Assembly: GCA_038217425.1 (NCBI GenBank)
Contig: JBBQPM010000164.1
Location: 1 to 15,684 of the forward strand
Source: JAIEPT01 sp038217425
Lineage (GTDB): Bacteria; Planctomycetota; Planctomycetia; Gemmatales; Gemmataceae
Reading direction: 5' to 3'
DNA: 15,684 nucleotides
The notes under the pieces were generated by a model. The model was not told the origin of the DNA. It searched no databases and saw only the letters and a program-made list of their open reading frames with translations. Below are positions 6,896 through 12,476 of this stretch, piece after piece (within the stretch, counting starts at the first letter, position 1; every line of letters begins with the position of its first letter). The position numbers and the translations under genes are program-made.

Positions 6896-8092
6896 TTACC
6901 GGATCTCGGCCAAGGTCTTGTGTCCGTCCGCGAACATCACGCAGCGCGGGCTCTGGGCGATGAGCCGCTGGACCTGTCCCGCCTTTTCCAACGGCGTCGC
7001 GAACATCTCCTCGACCGCGTCGCTTGGCAGCCGGCTGAGCAAATAGAGCCGGGCCGTCTGTGCCGCCTGTGACCAGAGTACGCCCCCTTCGACGTCGTGC
7101 GGCATCTCCTTGAGCAGCAGCGACCCGGCCTCGGCGGGGCTTTCGTAATTGCGCATGAGCCCGGCGCTGGGCCCCAACTCCGGCCTGGCGTCGCTGAGTA
7201 CGACCACTCGGCCGCGCGGCTTTACGACCTGCGACCCGATCCAGAACGCCCGGGCCACGTCTTCGAACGAATGGTCGCTGCCGACCAGGCTCGTGATAAC
7301 GAGGTCCGCCGACTCGGAACTCGACAGGCGCCAGTGCCGGTCGAGCGCCCGCTTGCCCGCGGGGATGCTATCGATGGTGCCCGCGACGACCTGGGTCACG
7401 GTTGGTCCCACGCCTTCGATGATCTGCACGAAGAACGGCGTCCCCAGAAGCCAGGCGATCTCCGACGCTTCCTTGCTGCCCTCCCACGGATGATCGGCGC
7501 GCGGCATGCGGAAATGGTGCTGCTTGAAAAACTCGCCCAGGACCGCTTCGTCGCTGAGCGTGGGGAAGAGCGACGTCTCGCCGCCCGTGTAACCAAGCCG
7601 GCAATCGTAGCGCCGCCGTGCGAGGAGAACCAGCTGGTCGGCGTCGACCGCGGTGCGGTTGAGGTAGACGCGTCGGCCTTTCTTGGTGGTCGCCAGGTAG
7701 GCGAGCTTCTTTCGCTCAGCAGGCTGATGGATCTCGATCTGCACTTCGGAATATTCGTCGGGGAGGTGGTCGATCCAGCTTTCGTCGCCGCCGGGCAGGC
7801 ACAGCAGGGTGACGGCTTCGGGCCCGATGCCCGCCTTGCCCAGATGGTCCATGATCGGCGTGAGCAGACCGGCGAGGCCCGGCAGGCTTTGATCGACGAA
7901 GACGGCGACATGATCGTCGGGCGTGAGCGCGCGGCGCAGTGCGGGGAATTCGAGCGGCGCTTCCAGCGCCTCGGCCACGGCGGCGGCGGGGTCGGCCAGC
8001 GGCGCCGCGTCGGCCGCGCGCTCCAGCGGCACGAGCTGACCCTCGGCAAAGTCCAACTCCACGCCGTCTCGTCCCCAGGCAAGGCGCTGCAT
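6896..8092 (-). CDS. LarA-fold (lactate racemase N-domain, DUF2088) protein with altered active site
   Basis: The protein has 398 residues from the ATG at 8092. That start is preferred over an upstream ATG at 8158 because GGGGAG lies 5 nt before it and because MQRLAWGRDGVELDFAEGQLV matches the way LarA proteins begin. The N-terminal DUF2088 domain is visible from HVAVFVDQSLPG (61-72) to YTGGETSLFPTLSDE (168-182), and the C-terminal domain follows. In true LarA, a nickel-pincer racemase, the DxTRP, GxHR, H..., SGG.K...PG and NH motifs carry the substrate- and cofactor-binding residues. Here they read DQSLP, LPGGDES, YDCRL, TGGETSLFPT and KQHH, so the cofactor-anchoring lysine position is Thr173 and most key residues are lost. 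It is therefore unlikely to be a standard lactate racemase. The gap to the upstream membrane-protein gene is 62 nt, and the TIG/PPC gene follows after 4 nt. Confidence 0.8.
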   Translation of the reverse strand: MQRLAWGRDGVELDFAEGQLVPLERAADAAPLADPAAAVAEALEAPLEFPALRRALTPDDHVAVFVDQSLPGLAGLLTPIMDHLGKAGIGPEAVTLLCLPGGDESWIDHLPDEYSEVQIEIHQPAERKKLAYLATTKKGRRVYLNRTAVDADQLVLLARRRYDCRLGYTGGETSLFPTLSDEAVLGEFFKQHHFRMPRADHPWEGSKEASEIAWLLGTPFFVQIIEGVGPTVTQVVAGTIDSIPAGKRALDRHWRLSSSESADLVITSLVGSDHSFEDVARAFWIGSQVVKPRGRVVVLSDARPELGPSAGLMRNYESPAEAGSLLLKEMPHDVEGGVLWSQAAQTARLYLLSRLPSDAVEEMFATPLEKAGQVQRLIAQSPRCVMFADGHKTLAEIR

Positions 8093-8097
8093 GATCG

Positions 8098-8103
8098 CTC
8101 CCC
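8098..8103 (-). promoter_or_regulatory. Ribosome-binding site fixing the LarA-like start
   Basis: The minus strand reads GGGGAG, then 5 nt, then the ATG at 8092. The alternative ATG at 8158 lacks such a site and adds 22 residues that do not match the family. Confidence 0.75.
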
Positions 8104-8125
8104 ACGTCGCTTCGGTTCTGAGGGC

Positions 8126-8131
8126 ATTGTA
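8126..8131 (-). promoter_or_regulatory. Possible -10 element (TACAAT) for the LarA-like gene
   Basis: The 62-nt gap between the membrane-protein stop and the LarA-like start contains TACAAT on the minus strand, 34 nt before the ATG at 8092. The hexamer 17 nt further upstream (GCGTCC) is a poor -35, so this is a weak candidate only. Confidence 0.25.
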
Positions 8132-8154
8132 GCGTTTTTCCCCGCTCCGGACGC

Positions 8155-9099
8155 TCATGTCCCAAGCGGGCCGATCAGTTGATTATAGAGCGTCAAGAAC
8201 AAGCGGGCGTTGGCCATGTCGCGGTAGTTGAAGGTGAAAACGCCGGTCGAGGAGAACCATCCCTCCTGGGCGCCGTGCCGCTTCACTTTGAAGATCCCCT
8301 GCGCGAGGCTCGCCTGCTGCAGATCGAACTGATCCAGCCGCGTCGATTCGCCGCGCATCGTGAACTCGATCCACCCGTGTCCCATGCGCAGGAAGTCGTC
8401 TCCCCCCAGGTTGAACTGATGCCAGCCGTACCGATCCAGCCCCGCGCTCAACCGCTCAAGCAGGAACCTCGTCCAGCTCAGCTCGGCCATGTTCGCGTAG
8501 TGGAACAAATCCCCCGTTCGCGGCAGTTCGTTGAGCGCGCCGTGCGTCCCGGCGATTCGGTAACAGGCCAGGCCTCGGTCGTCAGTCCAGAGAAACACGT
8601 AGTCGGTTCCTTGATACGAGCCGTTGACGTAGCGATGCGTCATCGTGGTGCGCAGATGGGCGGCCTGGGAGAAATGGAACCACTCCCAGTGCCGCACGCG
8701 ATCCCGGCGACCGGAGCAGCGAAACAGGGCGCAGCCGTACTGACCGACGAAATGGCACGTCCGCCGAAACCGCGTTCTCAACCACGCGATCACGCCAAAA
8801 ATAGACGCCGGGAGCAGGAGCCAAGGGATCCACCAGGCCGGCTCGGTCGTCTTGGTGAGAATGATGAAGGCAAGCCCCAGAACGAGGCCGCCGAAGACGC
8901 TGCCCATGACAATGCCAGCCCGCGCCTCGATCGAGCGGGGCTGGTCGGTCTCCAGAAGATCGGTGTCGGCGGAGATGATGGGCCCGATTTCCGGCGGCGG
9001 ATAGCCGAAAAAATCCGCCTCGGGCGCCAGCGGCGCTTGATCGTGATTGGTCGTCTCCGGCTGCGGAAACCAGCGCACCTGAGGGTGCAACTCGGGCAT
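8155..9099 (-). CDS. Two-helix membrane protein, DUF6585-like, unknown function
   Basis: The protein has 314 residues. The first 58 are polar and proline-rich. Two hydrophobic helices follow (about 62-82, AGIVMGSVFGGLVLGLAFII; and 90-107, WIPWLLLPASIFGVIAWL), then a soluble region of about 200 residues with a basic linker (RTRFRRTCHF). The soluble part begins YGCALFRCSGRRDRVRHWEWFHF, which resembles the PH-like 'stress-response' domain that follows two helices in DUF6585-type proteins. That match is from memory and moderate. Nothing catalytic is visible. The ATG at 9099 is preferred to a TTG at 9105, because GAGGA (9106-9110 on the minus strand) lies 6 nt before the ATG but only 0 nt before the TTG. 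It is the first gene of the minus-strand block, and hairpin repeat 3 lies just upstream. Confidence 0.75.
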   Translation of the reverse strand: MPELHPQVRWFPQPETTNHDQAPLAPEADFFGYPPPEIGPIISADTDLLETDQPRSIEARAGIVMGSVFGGLVLGLAFIILTKTTEPAWWIPWLLLPASIFGVIAWLRTRFRRTCHFVGQYGCALFRCSGRRDRVRHWEWFHFSQAAHLRTTMTHRYVNGSYQGTDYVFLWTDDRGLACYRIAGTHGALNELPRTGDLFHYANMAELSWTRFLLERLSAGLDRYGWHQFNLGGDDFLRMGHGWIEFTMRGESTRLDQFDLQQASLAQGIFKVKRHGAQEGWFSSTGVFTFNYRDMANARLFLTLYNQLIGPLGT

Positions 9100-9105
9100 C
9101 GGCAA

Positions 9106-9110
9106 TCCTC
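9106..9110 (-). promoter_or_regulatory. Ribosome-binding site deciding the membrane-protein start
   Basis: GAGGA on the minus strand lies 6 nt before the ATG at 9099. It directly abuts the alternative TTG at 9105, which would therefore be too close to be used. Confidence 0.65.
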
Positions 9111-9130
9111 ATGTGGGCAACAACAAAACG

Positions 9131-9228
9131 AGCCACAGAGGGCTCCGAGGACACAGAGAAAAAAAGCGGACCTTCCCGATGCTCACCGCTCTTTCTTACT
9201 CTCTGTGACCTCTGTGCCCTCTGTGGCT
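9131..9228. repeat. Hairpin repeat, copy 3 (CACAGAGNN arms)
   Basis: The 28-nt arms at 9131-9158 and 9201-9228 are inverted copies matching at 25 of 28 positions, with a 42-nt loop. The left arm begins AGCCACAGAGGG and the right arm ends CCTCTGTGGCT. Three mismatches in the left arm (CTCCGAGGA in place of CACAGAGGT) make it the most decayed copy. A T-rich GATTTTCTTG follows the right arm, as in the other copies. Here the element lies in a divergent promoter region rather than after a gene. Confidence 0.88.
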
Positions 9229-9466
9229 TAGATTTTCTTGGATTCAATTCTCGCCCGCGCACTCGCTCAATTTGCTTATTATGGCGAAACCCCCGGGGCC
9301 TCGCAAGCGCCGCGATCGGCAGGACCGTCAACCTGGCTCGAATCGACTCCGTTTTCCCCTTTGGATTCAAGTCGCGCCGCGGACGATGTCGATGGAAGAG
9401 AACAAGACTCTATCGGCACGGACGCAGATGGAGGTAGGCACCTTTGGACTCCCCGGAAAGAACTCA

Positions 9467-10870
9467 ATGCGTCTTTGGACCGGGCTACTGACGTTGTGGC
9501 TCCTTTGCCCCCTGGGCAAGGGATGGGCCCAACCCACGCCCGGCGTCGTCTATCTTCCCTACAAGCAATTCAAAGTGCCGTTCAACGTCCCCGCGGGCGC
9601 CGAGACCGTGCTCGACAAAATCGAACTTTACGTTTCGACCAACGAAGGCCAGAGTTGGGATTACGCTTCCGCCGCCTCGCCGCGCGATAAGAGTTTCCCG
9701 ACCTACCAGGCCCGGGGCGAAGGTCTGCACTGGTTCGCCGTCAAGATGCTGCGCACCAGCGGGCCGCCGTATCCCGCCGAGAACAGCCAACTCAAGGCGA
9801 TGCTGCAAATCATGGTGGACTGGACCGCGCCAGTCGTCAAGCTGAAACCCTTGCAGCCACGCGGCAGCGAGGTCGGCGTCTCGTGGGACATCCGCGAAAC
9901 CCACTTCGCCCCCAGCCTCCCCGATGCGCTCCGGCTCGAGTATCGCCCCTCCGGCAGCGGCTTGGCCTGGACTCCGCTCATCGTCGCGCCCGGCATCAAC
10001 AGCCATTACTGGACGCCCAACTTCCCCGGCTCCGTCGAAGTTCGACTCACCGCCCGCGATCGAGCCGGCAATCCCGGCGTCGATTTCGTCACTCTCCCCA
10101 TCAGCCTCTTCACCGGCGGCGATTCGTTCAAGCCCGCCGTTCCGCCTCCGGGAAGTCCAACGACGTTGCCGATGGAAATTCCCGGATCGCCGGCGATGGC
10201 CGATCGGCACTTCGTCAATCACACGTCGGTGGTGCTCGACTTCACGCTGGAAGACGTGGGACGCTCGGGCGTCAAAAAACTGCAGCTCTGGTACACGACC
10301 GACCTGGGCCGAACCTGGGAGACGATGCCCGAGGCGCCGTACGAACCGGGCGACGGGGGCCGAAATCGCCTGGCGTTCAACGTACCGAAGGAAGGGTTGT
10401 ACGGGGTGACGATCATCGCCAAGAGCGGCGCCGACCTGGGCGATTCGCCGCCGCAGCCGGGCGAGAAGCCGCAAAAGTGGATCGACGTCGATTTGACGCC
10501 GCCGACGGTGAAGCTCGACCGCGTGAAGGTCGGCGTCGGCCCTGACAAGGGCAAAGTCACGATCGAGTGGACCGCCCGCGACAACAAGCAACTCCACGCC
10601 GCCCCGATTCAGATCTACTTCTCGCCCAAGCTCAGCGACCCCGGCGCCCGAGATTGGCGCCCCATCACCCCTGCACGCATCGCCAACCTCGGCAGCTACA
10701 CCTGGGTCATGCCCACCGGCGACGCCGTCCCGTACGAGTTTTACGTCAAGGTCGAGGCCGTCGACCTGGCCGAGAATAAGGGGAGCGACGACCGTCGCGA
10801 CATCGTCAACGTCGATCTCAGCCGGCCTCGAACCAGGATCGGCGCCGTCACCGCGCAGCCGCAACCGTGA
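9467..10870 (+). CDS. Secreted duplicated beta-sandwich protein with Asp-box-like motifs
   Basis: The protein has 467 residues from the ATG at 9467, which begins a good signal peptide (MRLWTGLLTLWLLCPLGKGWAQ). GGAAAG lies 6 nt upstream. The frame is open further 5', but those residues (arginine-rich) do not look like protein. Two modules alternate. Module A (about 38-110 and 255-325) holds KIELYVSTNEGQSWDYA and KKLQLWYTTDLGRTWETM; the STNEGQSW and TTDLGRTW parts (57-64, 277-284) match the BNR/Asp-box pattern SxDxGxxW. Module B (about 117-205 and 341-440) begins DWTAPVVKL or DLTPPTVKL and ends VRLTARDRAGN or VKVEAVDLAEN, as in bacterial Ig-like or fibronectin-type domains. A role outside the cytoplasm in binding or as a structural surface protein is likely. 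No catalytic residues are seen. It converges on the ABC permease gene. Confidence 0.82.
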   Translation: MRLWTGLLTLWLLCPLGKGWAQPTPGVVYLPYKQFKVPFNVPAGAETVLDKIELYVSTNEGQSWDYASAASPRDKSFPTYQARGEGLHWFAVKMLRTSGPPYPAENSQLKAMLQIMVDWTAPVVKLKPLQPRGSEVGVSWDIRETHFAPSLPDALRLEYRPSGSGLAWTPLIVAPGINSHYWTPNFPGSVEVRLTARDRAGNPGVDFVTLPISLFTGGDSFKPAVPPPGSPTTLPMEIPGSPAMADRHFVNHTSVVLDFTLEDVGRSGVKKLQLWYTTDLGRTWETMPEAPYEPGDGGRNRLAFNVPKEGLYGVTIIAKSGADLGDSPPQPGEKPQKWIDVDLTPPTVKLDRVKVGVGPDKGKVTIEWTARDNKQLHAAPIQIYFSPKLSDPGARDWRPITPARIANLGSYTWVMPTGDAVPYEFYVKVEAVDLAENKGSDDRRDIVNVDLSRPRTRIGAVTAQPQP

Positions 10871-10871
10871 C

Positions 10872-10900
10872 GTATAAGGCGAGCGGGGACTTATACCTCA
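10872..10900. repeat. Short hairpin and possible relic of the GGCGAGCGGGG repeat
   Basis: GTATAAG (10872-10878) and CTTATAC (10890-10896) form a 7-bp stem with an 11-nt loop. The loop and its right flank (from 10878: GGCGAGCGGGGACTTATA) resemble the arm of the large inverted repeat at 11761-11788. It lies in the 66-nt space between two convergent genes and could end transcripts from either side, but no T-run follows. Confidence 0.5.
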
Positions 10901-10936
10901 CGCGCCTACTCATCCGGCTCGTAAGGCTCGCTTGGG

Positions 10937-11740
10937 TCAACTGCTCGCGCTGCGGTACCGAGCCAACGAATAGCGGAAGATCCATCTGCTCGTCCCAAGG
11001 ACCGCGAGCGTGGCCAGCAGCATGTAGCCGATCCAGAGCGGGTCGGTGATCTTTTGCACCATGACGCCGGCGGGGATGTTCGTGACGAGCATGATCGGCG
11101 CCACGAAGGTGAAAAACATGCCGACGGGGGTGGCAAGCGTCCCGCGAAAGATCTCGCGCGGGTAGCGCATCAGCGTCGTGAAGAGCCACCACATTTCCAT
11201 CAGGCTCTGATTCCGCATGAACCAGACTGAAAGCGCCATCAGCATCACCAGGAAGCTGAACGCGATCATCAAGCCGCAGGCCATCAGCACGAGAAACAGG
11301 AGCGTCGTCCCGAAGCCGGGCCAGCCGAGATCGCGCAGGGCGTAGAGCATCACGCCCGCGCCCATGAAGACGTTCGCGATGCACGACCAGTCGACGGTCC
11401 GGCACGAGACCAGGAATTGCTCGTCGATGGGCTTCAGTAAGTAAAAATCGAGATCGCCGGTGCGGATCAGCTCGGCGTAGCCCTGGCAGTTTTCGAGGAA
11501 GAGCGTTTCGATAAGGCCGTTGAGGGCGAAGCTGCAGCCGACGAAGAACAGGTATTGCGTCTGGGTCCAGTCGGCGACGACGTCGGTTTTGGAGAAGACG
11601 GTGTCGTAGAAGACAAGAAGGATGGCGAGCCACATGATCTCGACGGAGATCTTGACGAGGAAGTTGCCGCGAAACGCGAGTTCGCGGGCCAGGCTGAAGC
11701 GGGCGAGGGCGAGCCACATACGGACGTAGCGGGGGAGCAT
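10937..11740 (-). CDS. ABC-2 family transporter permease (DUF990-type)
   Basis: The protein has 267 residues from the ATG at 11740 (MLPRYVRMWLALARFSLARELAFRGNF). The family features are an N-terminal amphipathic start, about six membrane helices (around 32-50, 62-82, 118-138, 145-172, 200-220, 235-255), the conserved cytoplasmic motif IRTGDLDFYLLKPID (92-106), and the end RYSLARYRSASS. This matches the ABC-2 type permease family formerly called DUF990, which works with an ATPase and often a second permease, usually in export. No ATPase or second permease is in this window: the next gene downstream is convergent, and upstream lies the cytochrome operon. The frame stays open 146 codons further upstream through the large inverted repeat and into the cytochrome c gene, but that is not coding here. 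No strong ribosome-binding site precedes the ATG. Confidence 0.88.
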   Translation of the reverse strand: MLPRYVRMWLALARFSLARELAFRGNFLVKISVEIMWLAILLVFYDTVFSKTDVVADWTQTQYLFFVGCSFALNGLIETLFLENCQGYAELIRTGDLDFYLLKPIDEQFLVSCRTVDWSCIANVFMGAGVMLYALRDLGWPGFGTTLLFLVLMACGLMIAFSFLVMLMALSVWFMRNQSLMEMWWLFTTLMRYPREIFRGTLATPVGMFFTFVAPIMLVTNIPAGVMVQKITDPLWIGYMLLATLAVLGTSRWIFRYSLARYRSASS

Positions 11741-11760
11741 GAGGGGCTGCTTGAGGAATT

Positions 11761-11875
11761 GGCGAGCGGGGGACGTAAGTCCCCCGGTACGTGTGCTATT
11801 CTGCGGAATAAGCAAAATCGACGGTCTCGGTCGGGAGAAAGCGACGAACCGGGGGACTAACGTCCCCCGCTCGCC
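11761..11875. repeat. 28-bp inverted repeat with nested palindromes
   Basis: Arms 11761-11788 and 11848-11875 match at 27 of 28 positions in inverted orientation and enclose a 59-nt loop. Each arm starts GGCGAGCGGGGGACGT and itself contains a small palindrome (GGGGGAC, 4 nt, GTCCCCC). The element can therefore fold either as one long hairpin or as two small ones. It fills nearly the whole 145-nt gap between the cytochrome c gene (stop 11886) and the ABC permease gene (start 11740), and so may separate the two transcripts. Confidence 0.9.
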
Positions 11876-11885
11876 TGCCTTCGCG

Positions 11886-12422
11886 TTACTTGTACTTCGA
11901 GTGGCAGCCGACGCACGCCTGGTTGGCGACCTTGGCGGCAGCCTGGATGTCGGCGCCGTTGCCACCCTTGGCGGCGACGGACAGCTTCTTGCCGCCGTCC
12001 ACCATGGCATCGGTGAAGCCCTTCCACGCCTTTTCTTTCTTGCCCTTGGAGGTGGGCAGGGCTTCGAAGACCTGGCCCAGACCCTGCAGGATGTAGCCGA
12101 CTTCTTCGAGATCCTTGGCGCCCGCGATTTGGGCCTTGCTGGGACCGTCGCGCGAGATGGTTTGCAGGGCTTTTTCAATGCCGTCGATACTGCCGATCTT
12201 GAGGCCCTTGTTCTTACTGGGCTTCATGGTGTGCATCCATTCTTCGAGATCGGCGGCCTTGGCGGCATCGGCGATCTTGGGCGTCTTGCCGGCTTTGATG
12301 TCGGCGCCCAGCTTGAGGACGACCTTGTGCAAGTCGCCGTCGCCCTGCGCAACGAGTTGCGAAGCCGCGAATGCCAGGCCGACCGTCAAGAGTCCGGCCA
12401 CTACGAACTTGTTCCGATTCAT
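11886..12422 (-). CDS. Periplasmic class II-like cytochrome c (C-terminal CXXCH)
   Basis: The protein has 178 residues. A signal peptide covers about 1-25 (FVVAGLLTVGLAFAASQLVAQ). The mature protein is predicted mainly helical, rich in lysine and alanine, and has a single heme-binding motif CVGCH at 170-174, close to the C-terminus and followed by SKYK. A single CXXCH at the very end and a helical body is the pattern of cytochrome c-prime/class II c-type cytochromes. I did not verify the four-helix bundle. The start is fixed by AGGAGA (12428-12433 on the minus strand) 5 nt before the ATG at 12422. It follows the cytochrome b-c gene after 52 nt and is probably cotranscribed, so it may carry electrons to or from the bc complex or act as a small accessory heme protein. 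The function within the operon is inference. The frame stays open upstream into the cytochrome b gene, without meaning. Confidence 0.8.
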   Translation of the reverse strand: MNRNKFVVAGLLTVGLAFAASQLVAQGDGDLHKVVLKLGADIKAGKTPKIADAAKAADLEEWMHTMKPSKNKGLKIGSIDGIEKALQTISRDGPSKAQIAGAKDLEEVGYILQGLGQVFEALPTSKGKKEKAWKGFTDAMVDGGKKLSVAAKGGNGADIQAAAKVANQACVGCHSKYK

Positions 12423-12455
12423 ACTGCTCTCCTGAGTCTGAGGAAGGAAAAGATA

Positions 12456-12476
12456 GCGTTTAGAAACGCAGCGTTT
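12456..12476. other. Small overlapping palindromes between the cytochrome genes
   Basis: GCGTTT, AAACGC and GCGTTT follow one another at 12456-12461, 12464-12469 and 12471-12476, so two alternative 6-bp stems can form just downstream of the cytochrome b stop (TAA at 12475-12477 on the minus strand). The stems are weak. They may tune the relative amounts of the two cytochromes or be chance. Confidence 0.4.

Larger units (their letters stand above)
9100..9466. other. Divergent intergenic region holding repeat 3; no clear promoter
   Basis: This 367-nt space separates the minus-strand membrane-protein gene from the plus-strand duplicated secreted protein. It contains hairpin repeat 3 (9131-9228) and a 10-bp direct repeat TTGGATTCAA at 9238-9247 and 9361-9370. 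TATTAT at 9277-9282 looks like a -10 box for the plus strand but has no -35 at 16-18 nt. Promoters in both directions are expected here, but I could not identify them with confidence. Confidence 0.6.

Noticed and set aside
5437..6963. 508-codon plus-strand open frame
   Set aside because: It is antisense to the TIG/PPC protein and extends over the start of the next gene; composition is that of a GC-rich shadow frame.
6896..8158. LarA-like protein starting at the ATG at 8158
   Set aside because: The first 22 residues do not match the family and there is a much better ribosome-binding site before the ATG at 8092.
106..9228. CACAGAG repeats as a CRISPR array
   Set aside because: The repeat units within each arm are separated by 0-2 nt, not by spacers, the arms are inverted, and no cas gene is present.
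9277..9282. TATTAT as -10 box for the plus-strand secreted protein
   Set aside because: No -35-like hexamer lies 16-18 nt upstream and the distance to the start codon is about 185 nt.
9485..10864. 459-codon minus-strand open frame
   Set aside because: It is antisense to the duplicated secreted protein, whose internal repeats and signal peptide prove the plus strand is coding.
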